64,000 nt of DNA from Cyathus striatus (taxonomy: Eukaryota > Basidiomycota > Agaricomycetes > Agaricales > Nidulariaceae): contig JAOVFP010000007.1 of assembly GCA_025738555.1 (NCBI GenBank), forward strand, positions 2,542,001-2,606,000, in the 5' to 3' direction. Positions 10,040 through 23,545 of this stretch are shown one piece after another. The translations under genes and the position numbers were made by a program. Below the pieces are notes generated by a model, which was not told where the DNA came from, did not search any database, and saw nothing but the letters and a program-made list of their open reading frames with translations. Every line of letters starts with the position of its first letter. Positions within the stretch are counted from its first letter, which is position 1.

Positions 10040-13000
10040 ATGGCCTCCGGAGTATTTCCATTCGCAAGCAACTTTGTACAAAATCAACCTATCATGATAG
10101 ACCAACCGAATTATTATGTCAATTCTCAGGTAAACCTTATTTGAGAGTGTATTTGTGAACTGTGCTTGAAATATTTACTGTTTCAGGTCAATGTAGCCGA
10201 AAATGGGCGACTATCTCCTATTCAACAAACACCTCCATGCACAAGCCAAATGTTTACAGGACAAGAAAAATATCTTGAAGTCATGAAGAAACATTTTAAG
10301 CCAGAGATTTCAAATGATGTAGCCAGAAAACATTTTCTTCTATATGGAATGGGAGGAATTGGTAAAACCCAAATCTGTCTAAAGTTTATAGATGACACAG
10401 AAGACTTGTAAGTGAACTTTAATTTACAATGATATAATATTAACTCTTGTACAGCTATGTTTACACATTTTGGATTGATACCTCCTCAGAAGATACTGTG
10501 ATACAAAGTCTTAGGGATATCTTCAAAAATTATCTTGTTTCTCAGAGATTGGAATTTTCTCCAGCTGTGGTGCTCAATTGGATATCTATTCAAAAGTGCA
10601 GGTGGTTAATGGTCTTTGATAATGCTGATGGTCACCCAAAAAATGTGGAGAACTTTCTACCACCTAAGAATAAGGGAAATATATTGATCACAAGCAGAAA
10701 TCATGAACTGAGAAAAATAACTACAGTTGAACACTCAATGGAGGTTACAGAAATGAGTGAAGATACTGCTGTATGTCTACTATTAAAAGTTAGTGGGCTC
10801 TCTCAACAATTTGAAACATATGAAAATGTGGCCAAAGAAATAGTCTCAGAGCTTTATGGGCTTCCACTTGCTATTGATCATGCAGGAGCATACATACAAT
10901 CTGGTTGTGACATCACAGAGTTTAAGAGTGTTTACAAGAAGCACAGAGCAAAATTAATGAACAATAAAACATTTTGTGGTGCATCCAAGTATGATAAGAC
11001 TGTTTATGGCACTTGGGAAATTTCATTTCAGAAAATAGACAAAATGTCACAAGATGTGACACAATATGACATAGCATGTGCAGCCAAATATGCAGTTAAT
11101 ATTATAAATATTTGTGCCTTTCTTCACCATGAAAACATTCCTCAAGTAATGTTTCAAAGAGCAGCTGAGAACTACCATGTAACACTTGCTGGATACTCTG
11201 ATGAAAGTAGATCTTCTTTGATTAGGAATATGAATAATGATTTGTTGAATTTGGATGATAATGGAGATTGGAATCATCTGTTATTCACTGAAGCAATTGC
11301 AATGCTCTTATCATATTCATTAATAAAAAAACACATGGTCACAAAATGTTACAGCCTACACCCAGTAGTTCAGCATTGGTGTCAAGATAGACTATCAATT
11401 ACTGAAAAAAAATTATGGATATTGAATACTGGTGGGATATTAGCAATGTCAATAAGATATGAGAATACATCTGAGGAATATGCATATAATCAAATGATTG
11501 CAGCTCATGTTATTAATATTCTCTCAAATGAAGAGGAATTATACAGCAATCAAGACTACATACTTCTATGGAAGTTAGCAACTGTATTGCATAAAATTGG
11601 CATATCTAAAATAGAATTGAATTTAAGAGAAAGAATATTTAAAATAACAAAACAAATTTATACAGAAGAGCATCCTGTCACCCTTAAGAGTATTATCAGT
11701 CTGGCAAGTGCATGTAAATCCCTTGGAAAATTGAAACAGGCAGAGGATTTGGGAGTGCTAGCACTAGAAATTGGAACACAAATACTGGGCAAGGAGCACC
11801 CTCATACACTCATGAGCATGGGTAATCTTGCATGTGCATACAGAGAGCTTGGAAAATGGAAAGAAGCAGAGGAGTTGGAAGTGCTAGCCCTAGAAATCAA
11901 AACCAGAGTACTGGGCAAGGAGCATTTTGACACTCTTATGAGTATGGCCAATCTTGCATGTACATATCAAAACCTTGGAAAATGGAAAGAGGCAGAGAAC
12001 TTAGAAGTGTTAGTTCTTGAAATAAGAATCAGAGTACTGGGCAAGGAGCATCCTTCCACAATTATGAGTATGGCCAACCTTGCAGGTACATATGAAAGGC
12101 TTGGAAAATTGAAAGAGGCAGAGAAATTAGCAGTGCCAGCCCTAGAAATTAGGACCAGAGTACTGGGGAAAGAGCATCCTGACACTCTTTATAGTATGTC
12201 CCATCTTGCATGCACATATAGATCCCTTGGAAAATTGAAAGAGGCAGAGGACTTAGAAGTGTTAGTCCTAGAAATCAGAACTAGAGTTCTGGAAAAAGAG
12301 CATCCTGACACTCTTAGGAGCATGGCCAATCTTGCATGTACATATGAAAACCTTGGAAAATGGAAAGAGGCAGAAGAATTGGAAGTGCTAGCCCTAAAAA
12401 TCAGAACCAGAGTACTGGGCAAGGAGCATCCTTCCACCCTTATGAGTATGGCCAACCTTGCATGTACATATAAAAAGCTTGGAAGATGTAAAGAAGCAGA
12501 GGAGTTAGAAGTACTAGTCCTAGAAATCAGAACCAGAGTACTAGGAAAAGAGCACCCTGACACTGTTAACAGTATGTTCAATCTTGCAAGTGCATATAGA
12601 TTCCTTGGAAAATCAAAAGAAGCAATGGAATTGGAAGTGCTAGTCCTAGATATCAGAACCCAAGTGCTGGGCAAGGAGCATCCTGACACTCTTCGCAGTA
12701 TGGCCAACCTTGCATGTACATATCAAAAACTTGGAAATTTGAAAGAGGCACAGGAATTGGAAGTCTCAGCTCTAGAAATAAGAACTAGAGTATTAGGAAA
12801 AGAGCATCCTAACACCCTTATAAGCATGACTAATCTTGCATGTACATATAGATCCTTTGGAAAATTCAAAGAGGCAGAGAAATTGGAAGTGCTAGCTCTA
12901 GAAATCAGAACCAGAGTACTGGGCAATGAGCACCCTTCCACCCTTATAAGCATGGCCAATCTTGCATGTACATATGGAAATCTTGGAAATGTCATATCCG

Positions 13001-13050
13001 TGACAATCCCTGTACCATTGGAGTCAACTCTGGGTTTACTCCGCTTTTAG
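10040..13050 (+). CDS. NB-ARC/TPR STAND protein (NLR-like), truncated by solo LTR
   Basis: Exons 10040-10129, 10187-10407 and from 10455; introns of 57 and 47 nt. Exon 1 encodes 30 residues with the short motif GVFPFASNF. The NB-ARC domain follows: P-loop GMGGIGKT (84-91), Walker B LMVFDNAD (155-162), ITSRN (182-186), GLPLAIDHAG (239-248), and LHPVVQHW (405-412) at the position of the plant MHD motif. From about residue 500 come 42-residue TPR units, eleven before the break. The protein is predicted to be an ATP-switch immune-type receptor with TPRs as sensor. The LTR at 12,990 adds about 20 foreign residues and a stop at 13,048, leaving about 968 residues instead of about 1,500. The coding sequence is nearly CpG-free. 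Confidence 0.9.
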
Positions 13051-13598
13051 TATGTTTCCTCCGGACTATGTATACTTGTTATATATTGAACTCTTCCTTA
13101 CTAATGTTTACTTGTAACTGTTTACTTGTTCCTTCCCTTTAATATTACTACCTCATTCTCCGGCCGCGGCCATTTCTCCTATGACTATAATCTAGAGGCA
13201 TACTACTAGTTTACCATGTTCTACATTTCATGGAGTTTACTTAACCCTAGGATGCCACATACCCATGGGCATTACTCCGTATGCATTCGGACAAAGTAGT
13301 TTACTATATAAACTACTCCTGTAATGTAGATAGACTTCAGTTTCAAATCAACTATGTTTACACCCTTCTCCCACTTGGGCCTTGAGCCAACTCCGCTATT
13401 TTGCCACTTACTCCGCTTTGTTCTAAATACGGAACTGGAAGTCCAAGGGGTGCAACACACAAGTTGAAGCCAATGTTCCACTACTCCCGTACTTGTTCAT
13501 TATCTCCACACACCTTACTAACGTTGTACAAGTTACTCCGCTATTAGACTATCTACTCCGAGGTTCTTGTCCCTAGTGGAATAGAATGGGACGTGACA
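12990..13598. mobile_element. Solo LTR
   Basis: A 609 bp insertion starting TGTCATATCC and ending GACGTGACA, flanked by the 5 bp duplication ggaaa at 12,985-12,989 and 13,599-13,603. TG...CA ends plus a 5 bp TSD are diagnostic of an LTR, and no internal retrotransposon genes remain. It contains a tatataaac TATA-like box near 13,301 and many CpG sites, unlike the gene it sits in. Removing it with one TSD copy restores the NLR frame exactly. Confidence 0.93.
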
Positions 13599-13603
13599 GG
13601 AAA

Positions 13604-15260
13604 ATGGAATGATGCAGAGAGATTAAAAGTGCTAGCTCTAGAAATCCAAACCAGAGTACTTGGAAAAGAGCATCCTGACACTCTTGGTAGTATGGCCAAT
13701 CTTGCATGCACATATAGATCCCTTGGAAAATTGAAGGCAGCAGAGAACTTAGAGGTACTTGTCCTTGAAATAGAAACCAAAGTGCTGGGAAAAGAGCATC
13801 CTGAGACCCTCATAAGTATGGCCAATCTTGCATGTATATATCAAAACCTTGGAAAATTGAAAGAGGCAGAGGAATTGAACATGCTAGCCCTAGATATCAG
13901 AACCAGAGTACTGGGCAAGGAGCATCCTTCTACCTTTACAAGCATGGTCAATCTTGCATGTATATATGATACCCTTGGGAAATGGAAAGAGGCAGAGAAA
14001 TTAGCAGTACTAGCTCTAGAAATTGGAACCAGAGTACTGGGAAATGAGCATCCTGACACTCTTATGTATATGGCCAACCTTGCATGTACATATGGAAAGC
14101 TTGGAAAATTGAAAGAAGCAGAGGAATTGGAAGTGTTAGCCATAGAAATCAGAACTAGAGTACTAGGTAAGGAGCATCCTTCCACCCTTATTAGTATGGC
14201 CAACCTTGTATGTACATATGGAAGCCTTGGGAAATGGAAAGAGGCAGAGAAGTTAGCAGTGCTAGCTCTAGAAATTGGAACTAGAGTACTGGGAAAAGAG
14301 CATCCTAACACTCTTCATAGTATGTCCAATCTTGCATGTATATATGATAACCTTGGGAAATGGAAAGAGACAGAGGACTTAGAAGTGCTAGTCCTTGAGA
14401 TAAGAACCAGAGTACTGGGCAAGGAGCATCCTTCCACTCTTATAAGTATGGCAAATCTTGCATGTACATATCGAAAACTTGCAAAATTGAAAGAGGCAGA
14501 GAAATTAGCAATGCCAGCCCTAGAAATTAGGACCAGAGTACTGGGAAAAGAGCATCCTGACACTCTTTATAGTATGTCCCATCTTGCATGCACATATAGA
14601 TCCCTTGGAAAATTGAAAGAGGCAGAGGACTTAGAGGTGCTAGTTCTTGAAATCAGAACTCAAAGACTAGGCAAGAAGCATCCTTCTACTCTTATGAGTA
14701 TGGCTAATCTTGCATCTACATATCAAAACCTTGGAAAATTGAAAGAGGCAGTGGAATTGGAAGTTACAGCATTAGATATTAGAACAAAAGTACTGGGCAA
14801 GGAGCATCCTGACACTCTTCACAGTATGGCCAACCTTGCATGTACATATCGAAAACTTGGAAAATTGAAAGAGGCAGAGGAATTGGAAGTTCTCATCCTT
14901 GAAATCAGAACTAGAGTACTGGGCAAGGAGCATCCTTTCACTCTTATAAGTATGGCCAATCTTGTATGTACATATCAACATCTTGGAAAATTGAAAGAGG
15001 CAGTGGAATTGGAAGTTCCAGCATTAGAAATCAGAACAAGAGTACTAGGCAAGGAGCATCCTGACACTCTCCACAGTATGACCAACCTTGCATGTACATA
15101 TCAAAAGCTTGGAAAATTGAAAGAGGCAGAGGAATTGGAAGTGCCAGCCCTAGAAATAAGAACCAGAATATTGGGTAAGGAGCATCCTGACACTCTTGAA
15201 AGTATGACCAATCTTGCAATTTTATATGGAAACATTGAACAATTGCATAAGGCTAAATAA
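13604..15260 (+). pseudogene. Displaced 3' half of NLR gene 1, TPR array
   Basis: Open frame continuing the TPR array of the 10,040 gene in register, with thirteen more 42-residue units ending in NLAILYGNIEQLHKAK. It has no start of its own apart from internal methionines. With the solo LTR removed, the two parts give one frame of about 1,500 residues with 24 TPR units. It could still be read only through readthrough or splicing across the LTR. Two units near 14,480-14,640 are almost identical to two near 12,104-12,262, a sign of recent intragenic duplication or conversion. Confidence 0.88.
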
Positions 15261-18200
15261 TTGGAAGTTCTTATTCTATAGATCAGAACTTTATTTCCAG
15301 CTTAGTTGACTTCATTTGTTTTGAATTGTGATAATTCTTTTTCATTCTTTTACTCTGATGTATTGTTTCAATTTCAAAGTTAAGTTCTATTAAGTTCAGA
15401 GACATATTTGAAGTGTGTGTAAGTGGTGAGAAGCATGGTTACTTTTGACTTGCTTTTGATAGTGTATCATTCAATAATGTCATTGAGATAATTATAAATA
15501 GGGTAATTACAAGTGATCAAGAACTAACATACACTAGTAAGAGATATAGAGTTTGTGTTGGGTAACCTAACAACTTGAATGTGAAAGAGCTCTGAAAGGT
15601 GACCTTGTATTATACTAACACTTAAAATTTAGTCTCAGTCAAGTGTATAAGTAACATAGAACTTAAATCTATATGGAATTGAGTGATGACAGAAGGGAAG
15701 CTCCCTCCATGTGGTTCAATTCACATGAAATATACAAGGAAAGACTACTATTTCATAATTGTCTCTGAGTTTTAATAAATTGCTTTTGGAAAATAACAAA
15801 AGAGAGGCATGATATGAAAGCATACTGGATTTAGCAAGTGAGTTATGATTTGAAGAGAATGATTTCAGTGTAAAGTCTACATTTTGTTCTAAATAGTATT
15901 ATTGAAAGTATGAAGTAGCAACAAATACTGCAGTATGTATAAGAATTGTATACCTCACATTGTTGTGTTGTTGAAATGTACTGTTTCTATTTTCACATTG
16001 TAGCATGAGTTGACATTGTTGACTCAAGTAATTGTCTGACACTGTGAATGCATGATTAATATGTTTCCCTGTTATATTTACTTTCCATTATTCTCTTTCT
16101 CTTTCTCTTTCTCTTTTTGTAGTGATTGTCCTTTAACCTTACGGCTGATGGTATATAGCATTAAAGTATCTAGTTTAGCTCTATGTAGTATAAAATAAAA
16201 TACAGTTAATTCTACTCACACTACATATGCTCACTAAGAAAGTACTTGGTGGGTAAGACTCAGATGCAAGATGCTTATGAATGAAGTAAGGTGAAGGGAA
16301 GGTATCAATAACTGATGCCCAATGTGGAATGTGTGCTTAGCAAACACTTTAATATGTATTTGAAGCATGTTCCATAATATCAGACTTAACATGGGCTTAC
16401 AACTTCAGCTTTCATTGCAATTAGAATCTCAAGCTTGTACAAATACTAGTGAGAACTTCTGATGCACTGAATTTGTGATTTGTATTTAAATAGAACTAAT
16501 ATATTTTGTAATATTCAAATAATCATTCCAAACCACAGGCTGTATGTTCAAGGGAGTGATAACACAGATTATATATAAACAAGTATAAAAGTGGTAAACT
16601 AAAGAGTCAAAACTTTTCAAATATGAAATTACTCAGTTCAAATACTGTTCAGAGTCATTCTATTTCCAATATACTACACTTCTAGAGTGGAAGAGACCTA
16701 AGATTTCTCCTGGGGTTGCTTGCTTTTCCTCCTCATTCCTGCCCTTCTTATATACATTTTACAAATAAAGCTGTACACTACTTATATATGAAATAGAACT
16801 ATTCTAGAATACTCTAAATAATGACTTAATATTTTTTCCAACACATACACAATGCAGAGCTATGTGATACATGTGGAATTCCATGTGGTAGATCAAACAG
16901 CAGGATATTCTCAGAGTACAAGTACAAAGTCACATGACATATTCCAGGCTATGCATAACTGCAGTAACTGGTTCAGAGTATATATCAGAATGGATACATA
17001 CACCTCTATAATTACCTGCAAAAGTATTGAAAACTAACAGAATAACACATATATTTATTGATTATTTCCTGAGAGTTTCTAAATCTATTATCACCCATGC
17101 AATCTCAAAGGTGAGCACATACTGGCATGGCCATATTGGTCTAAGCCAACAATAGAAGATATGGACTCAGTAGATACACAATTGGCTGTAGTGGGAAGAG
17201 GTAAATGCTGTCTGCTGTCAATTGTCACTGATGAAAACAATAGTAAGTTGACCATTTCCCCTGAGCATAATTATAAATGATCTCTCTTATTTTATAAAAT
17301 ATAGCAAAATTTAGTTTGCTTGCATATGATGGGTGCAAAGCTTTCAGATAATGGTTCTAATGCCTCACATTTGATCACATGACAGGAATGCATGGAATGC
17401 ATTCCCTCACTAGTAATCAAGTACTAGGTACATGTACTTAGTCTTTTGAACTCTAGTAATTAGATATATTTGCTATGTACTGATTCTCTTCCTACTGAGA
17501 AGCAGATGTGAAGATGCCCAGAGGGCATGGGAGAACTATAATGGAAACCCAAAGTGAGTATGAGTGTGGAAAAATAGAGCAGAGGTGCAAAAGTGAACTG
17601 TGGCTTCAGTGTATGTGCTGCACTGCCTGGATATCCCCAGGGAATGGTTTGTATTTCACAACAGACTATATAAGATGAAAGGAAATGTTCCAGAGTATGA
17701 GAAGAGGCTTCGCCACTACACAACACAGTGGGAGAGAAACCTGAAGGAAAACCTGGAGCAGGTTTTGGAACTTAAGAGTTGGAAGAAGTGTACAGAGTTG
17801 ATACAAATACTGAATACTACTAGTACATCTGGAAGGCTATATATACTAAGTAGGAACCTATAGATATGAATGTGGAAGCATAATACTGAGTAGAAGTCAA
17901 AGGGATAGGTAGAATATAAAAGCTGGGCAAAGTGGAGTAGGGGCACAAATGACATGCTCAGAATGGAGAATAAAGAACTAAACTACTTTGACCATAATGA
18001 AATGTACAAGTGGGAATGGAAGAGAGGAGTAATAGTATAATGATGCAGTGAGGCTGTCATAAGAGAAAGTACATATCTGGGATACCTAATAAAAAACCTG
18101 ACAGGTTCCAGGTACATTTCTGGGTGGGAATGTTGGGAAGTATAAACCTGTAATTGGTACATTCTGGGAATGGAACAGGTGTGTTGGAAGGTCACATGGG

Positions 18201-20174
18201 AACCTTTGGGAACATCAGCACAATGTCTCCAGACACAGATATAACAATATTACACATCTGGTATTATTCCTTTAGTATATATCAAATAGATATTTCTGCT
18301 AGCAGTGCAAGTCTCAACCCCAGCTCTCAGATGTCCCATTCCCTTAGTAATGTATCCAAAATAGAACACTTTGATTGGCAACTCAGGACTTGCCCCAACC
18401 TTTGTACTTGTAATGTGTATTACTAATACTGAGTTCTAATATTATATGAAAAATAGAGAGATTTAGCCATTAAATAGTTTTAAGGCATATCACTTCTCAA
18501 TTATATTTCTTAGGGTACAGGAGACTCCCCTTCTACTACACATAACTACCTATTAAATGTTTTACAAAATGTGGCTAGGAGGGACTATGTGATTTGTGCA
18601 ATTGAAGCAATTGCATATTAGCTAATCTATAAAGTAGACATTTAGACTAGAACTGGCATTTTGGATGAACCAGAGTAAAGCCATGAGTTATAGACAAATG
18701 CATGCTAAGAATATGTCCATATAGGAAGATAACAAAGTACAATTCCCACTACCTTTTTAAGATAGGTGAGTCTTAGGGGACTCTTGACATCTTGAAAAGG
18801 CAATTTTGAGATCTGACTTTGGAAACTTAATCTGATTGGTTCTTGCTGGGATCTCAACTTGATTGGCTTCTGCCACTATTGTAACTAAAACTATTTAAAA
18901 TATATTTAATACACTCAAGAATTGGACCACTATTTTAGATAAAACATTATAAATTGAAGATCTTATTACTACTATATAATCTTGTGCTGTATTTCTTTCC
19001 CATTTTCATTACTTTTATCTTGAACTATGTTTCCTTCACCTGTTATTTTTACTCCTCCCTCATCTCTTCCTTTTGCTATTTAACTTGACTAACTTTTATA
19101 GTCTACAGTCCTTTTATATCTTCTTCATTCTCTGTCATAACTCCTTCCTACTTTCTTCCTCCACATACAACACCTGAATTGAACCATATATGCTATTTCT
19201 TAGTAATCTGTATGATGCCTATTTCTCATCAAAATTTCACTCTGTTGCTGGAAAACTAAATGATTTATCATATATACTTATATCTATGATTTTTGATATA
19301 TGTTATGAATCTCCATGGAATTAGCACTAGCACTAGCAATTATCCACATATTAATGAGTTTCTGAACTTTATCTTAAAAAAAATGCTTTTCACATAACAC
19401 ACCTGAACTTTGTAAATTATGTTCTGCCAATAGCATGTTGATGAACTTTGATATCAAATCATGAATTGCATTGATTTGATTTTTATTGATTAAGATAACA
19501 GTATTTATTTTATTTATTGAATGATTTTGTGCTTTTTTGATTCAGTGCAACTGAATTTTGCACCTGGAAATGTGCACTTTGAATCAACTCATCCTTTGCA
19601 GCATCTGATTCACACAACAGATAAACATGGAGAAACATGTCTTACTTCTGGGGTTATTGAAAGAGAAACAATGAAGCACAAGGTGGAAATTATTTGTAAA
19701 CTCATGGTCTTTCACCTGCACTACAAAAATTGACATATTACAATTTCCACTACATAATCAAGTGATGCATGTGTCAAGGTGTTTGTTCACATTTGCACAT
19801 GTTCTCTCTCTCATTTCCCTTCAACACCAACACTTCTTCATTGCCCAGAATGCTGCAATTACTCAAAGATCATCAATACTGTGCACTACCAAGCTCCACT
19901 AAATACCACAGTTCACCTTACCAGTTATGCTTTATGTTTCAAGCTTTCCCTTTTCTTCCAATAATCTACCATTAATCTCCATTTTATTTCATTATTCCTC
20001 ATTAAGTACTCTCCTTATTCTAATTTTATTTAAAAACCATGTAACTACTCCCTCCCAATCCAGTGAAATATCCCCCCCCCCCCCTTTCTCAACACCTTAG
20101 AACACCTCAAGGTCGAATGGATGTTCACTGACTCACTTACTAATTTCTTTGTTTAGGCATCAACACACCTATTA
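15261..20174. other. CpG-poor, AT-rich intergenic DNA
   Basis: The first 480 bp are the 3' flank of the NLR and match 23,546-24,080. The rest contains no gene I can support. A frame at 17,600-17,863 with a YKMKGNVPEYEKRLRHYTTQ stretch looks slightly coding-like but is unrecognised. The block has only about three CpG in almost 5 kb by my reading. A C homopolymer lies near 20,072-20,083. Confidence 0.5.
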
Positions 20175-21990
20175 CCTCTACAGTGGCCCCACACTCCTCT
20201 AAATGTACAACCTTCACTGTGTCATAACCTTGAACTTGTGCTTGCAAGCCCCACAAATGGACTCTGCTATAAGCTGACTAACTCAGCATGAGTGCTGAGT
20301 GTGAGAGAGCAAGGGATTGACAGACATAGGGAAGAATGTCATTATTGTTGAACTTTTTGGTATCTAGAGTACTGTTAGCTATGACTTAGGTGGGTGCCAT
20401 GACCTAGCTGGGGTGTTCCAAAGTAAGGAGTGACCAGAGAGTGACAGGTGTATTGGCTTGGAGGATTGCCTCCTGCAGAGATTGAAGGGCCTAATGTGGA
20501 ATTGGGCCAATTAAGGGATTGCACTTGAGGGGGCTTATCATAGTCTATGAAGAGTGTGAGTGACAACTGCAATTGAGATTGAGGAATGGAATGGGAGAAG
20601 ACATGGGAGAGGGTGAGGGAGATGGAGATGGAAAGAACATATAGCATGTGAGCTTGATGAGAAGAAGGGAGGTACACATGTTTACCAGGAAATGCAGTGA
20701 ATAGATCTTTGATTCTTCTGTTGCACAATAACATCAGCATAGGTGGTAGAATAGGGGAAAAGCACATACCACTCATTGAAACAGATCCCCCTTCTAAACA
20801 GCTATAGTATCTGAGAGTGAACCATGCATGGTGCCAGCATTGAGTTTGAATGTGACAAAGGGGTAGTATTGCTGGATATGCAGATGTATGCACTGCTGCT
20901 GGCCACTAGCTAGGTGAGTGATAGAAAGGAGTGAATATGTGTTGTTGAGGAGGGAGTGTTTCATCAGGGTGTGGGTGGCCAGGGCAACCTTGGGGTGTAT
21001 GGGCTTGGGGGTGCAGCATTGTTTTATGCTGAGGTGAAGGGACCAAATATGGGGTCAGGCAAGCCTGATCAGGTGGCATTTCTTTTTGGGCTGCCCATGG
21101 TCTGTAGATGTGGACATAAGCATATGGGGAAAGGGGGGGGAGTGAGTGGGAGAAGATGTTGGAGAGGTGGGGAGGGATTGTACAAAGACATACAAGAGGG
21201 AAAGGGGAGAGAGAGGAAGGAAAAAAAAGGAGGTACAGAGCTTGAGTGTGAAGGGATGTAGTCATTTTGCTATCATGTGCCAGGAATGTGTCCTCTGTTG
21301 TATGATCAGATCAGTATATGTCATAAAGTGAGAAGAAAACATGTATTGCCAGCCTATTCTCATCCTAACCTATCCAGTACTGCCCTTCCTTTGATAACAT
21401 ATTAGAGTAGTATCTTCTATCATGGGGTTTGGGGGCTTGATGGTGTGTGGAGAACTGCTAGCTATGAGCTAGAATGATAGGATGAGGAAGGAGGTTTGCT
21501 ATGACTTGAAGCCTGTGCATTCTGCAATGAAGTGAGTGCTTGCCAGGGAGAGTGCTGGGCCTATGAACTTGGTGGTGCACATTGGGATGCTGCACCTATG
21601 AGAACTGACCTTGGTTGTAAAGCTCAAAGTATGAGAGTGTGACTGATATTGAGAGACAGAGAAATGAAGATGAAGATGGAAGGAGAGGGATGTCATTGTT
21701 TTCCTGACATGTGCTGGGGAATGCTGTGAACAGAACATCTGTTGTACAGATGCATTGGTGTAGGCAGTAGAGTGGTAGGGGGACACATACTATCATTGAT
21801 GCAGGTCCACCTTCCAAGCAGCTATTTGAAGTTTTGTATGTCTATTGTTTGTTGTTGAATAGAAGTGTAGTAGAACAGATATTCCAGAGGGAGGAAGAGA
21901 CTTAGAGAGGAGGGAAATCACAGTGAGAGAATGATGAACAGACAGATGGAGGCAGCACCATGACAGGCATTGCCAAGCATGTGACTTCAA
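20175..21990 (-). pseudogene. Tandem 5' fragments of DUF6699-like family, CpG-decayed
   Basis: Clear paralogue of 49,860-52,560. Minus-strand readings recover N-terminal family pieces (for example NWPNSTLGPSISAGGNPP and a SHSLPP-rich segment), repeated three or more times, each followed by the same promoter-side spacer. No DUF6699 core domain is present here. Where the 50 kb paralogue has CpG this copy usually has TG or CA. No copy has an intact frame. Confidence 0.7.
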
Positions 21991-22409
21991 AACAAGTCCA
22001 GTCTTGCTAGCACAAGGTTGCTGTGCACATCTAAGCTCTCACCAAGCTATCACAGATCTCACTGTGGTCACTATTTCTATCTCTCCAGCACTTTCTCTCT
22101 TCTTCTCAGTGGTTTGTATATAAGTATGCTATCATGGGAAGCTATAAGGCAATTGAAAGAGTGGTAACATTGGATCCTGGCACTAGGGTAGGCTGCTTAA
22201 ATGAGAGGCACTGGTAAATGCTTAAATGTAAGTTCACATTGAAGCTACCTATGTAGTCCTCCCAACATCATTTGTTCACTGAGTACCTAAACTGGGTTGA
22301 CTTACACTGCTGTGAGGTAGCATACTTGTGTTGCATTATGTATAAATGAAGATGTTATCACTACTTTCATAGCCAAGAAAGTATTGGCAATGTGATGTGT
22401 ACAGCTCTA

Positions 22410-22580
22410 CACATTACAACTCTTGTCCTATCAATCCTTGACATGTGAACCTAATGCAATTGGAAAGATTGATGGGATACTCATATTCATGAGTTGCATG
22501 CCCTGTGCCCCTCATGTGTATAGAACTTCACTGGCAACTTCAACACGAAGATGAACAATTATAAAAATAGTGTGGCCACA
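22410..22580 (+). promoter_or_regulatory. NLR upstream module, copy at gene 2
   Basis: Matches the block upstream of the NLRs at 10,040 and 62,242, including ctctacacattacaact and ataaaaatagtgtg. It ends shortly before the catataaag TATA box at 22,595-22,603. Confidence 0.65.
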
Positions 22581-22646
22581 TTATGTGCTAGTAACATATA
22601 AAGGTAGGATGTTCATTGATGCAGTATATTCCCCACCTTGTTCAAC

Positions 22647-23545
22647 ATGTCCTCCAGAGTATTTTCAAATGAAAGTCACTTTGCATTAAATCAACCTATC
22701 ATGATAAATCAACCAAACTATTATGTCAATTCCCAGGTAAACCATATCTCAGAGTGTATTTGTGAACTGTACTCAAAGTATTTACTATTCCAGGTCAATA
22801 TAGCTAATTATGAGGAACTATCTCCAATCCAACAAACACCTCCATGCATAAGCCAAATGTTCACAGGACAAGAACAATATCTTGAAGCCCTGAAGAAACA
22901 TTTTAAACCAGAGATTTCAAATGATTTCTCCAGAAAATATTTTCTTCTGTTTGGAATGGGAGGAATTGGTAAAACCCAAATCTGTCTAAAGTATATGGAT
23001 GACACAGAAGACTTGTAGGTGAACTCCAATTTACAATCAATGGAATATTAACTCTTGTACAGTTATGTTTACACATTTTGGATTGATACCTCTTCAGAAG
23101 ATACCATGATACAGAGTCTTAGAGATATCTTCAAAGAGAGCTTGGAAAATTGGAAGAGGCAGAGGAATTGGAAGTGTTAGCATTACACATGAGAACTAGA
23201 GTACTGGGCAGGGAGCATCCTGATACTTTTAAGAGTATAGCCAATCTTGCATGTACATACAGAGAGCTTGGAAAATTGAAAGAGGCAGGGGAATTGGAAG
23301 TGCCAGCCCTTGAAATAAGAATCAGAGTACTTGGCAGAGAGCACCCTGATACTCTTATAAGTATGGCCAATCTTGCACATACATATGGAAACCCTGGGAA
23401 ATGGAAAGAGGCAGAGGAATTAGGAGTGCTAGCCTCAGAAATCACAACCAGAGTACTAGATAAGGAGCATTCTAACACCCTTATGAGTATGGCCAATCTT
23501 GCATGTACATATGTAAATATTGAAGAATTGCATAAGACTAAATAA
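22647..23545 (+). pseudogene. NLR copy 2 with large internal deletion
   Basis: Exons 22647-22736 and 22794-23014 match the intact copies, including the P-loop GMGGIGKT; introns are 57 and 48 nt. Exon 3 starts at 23,063 and reads FWIDTSSEDTMIQSLRDIFK, then jumps near 23,132 straight into a TPR unit, losing Walker B, GLPLA, the MHD-like box and the first TPRs. The junction is out of frame and meets a stop soon after. The remaining TPR frame (23,150-23,545, about three units) ends at a TAA matching the normal NLR end. A short product with only the N-terminal motif and P-loop could be made, but this is most simply a deletion pseudogene. Confidence 0.85.

Noticed and set aside
12991..13598. Reading the solo LTR as an intron (it contains a GT near the start and an AG near the end)
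   Set aside because: Splicing at those sites gives the wrong TPR frame, whereas removing TG...CA with one 5 bp TSD copy restores it exactly.
11967..15219. Antisense frames across the TPR array with SGCSFPSTLVLISRA repeats
   Set aside because: They mirror the 126 bp periodicity of the sense TPR units and have no independent support.
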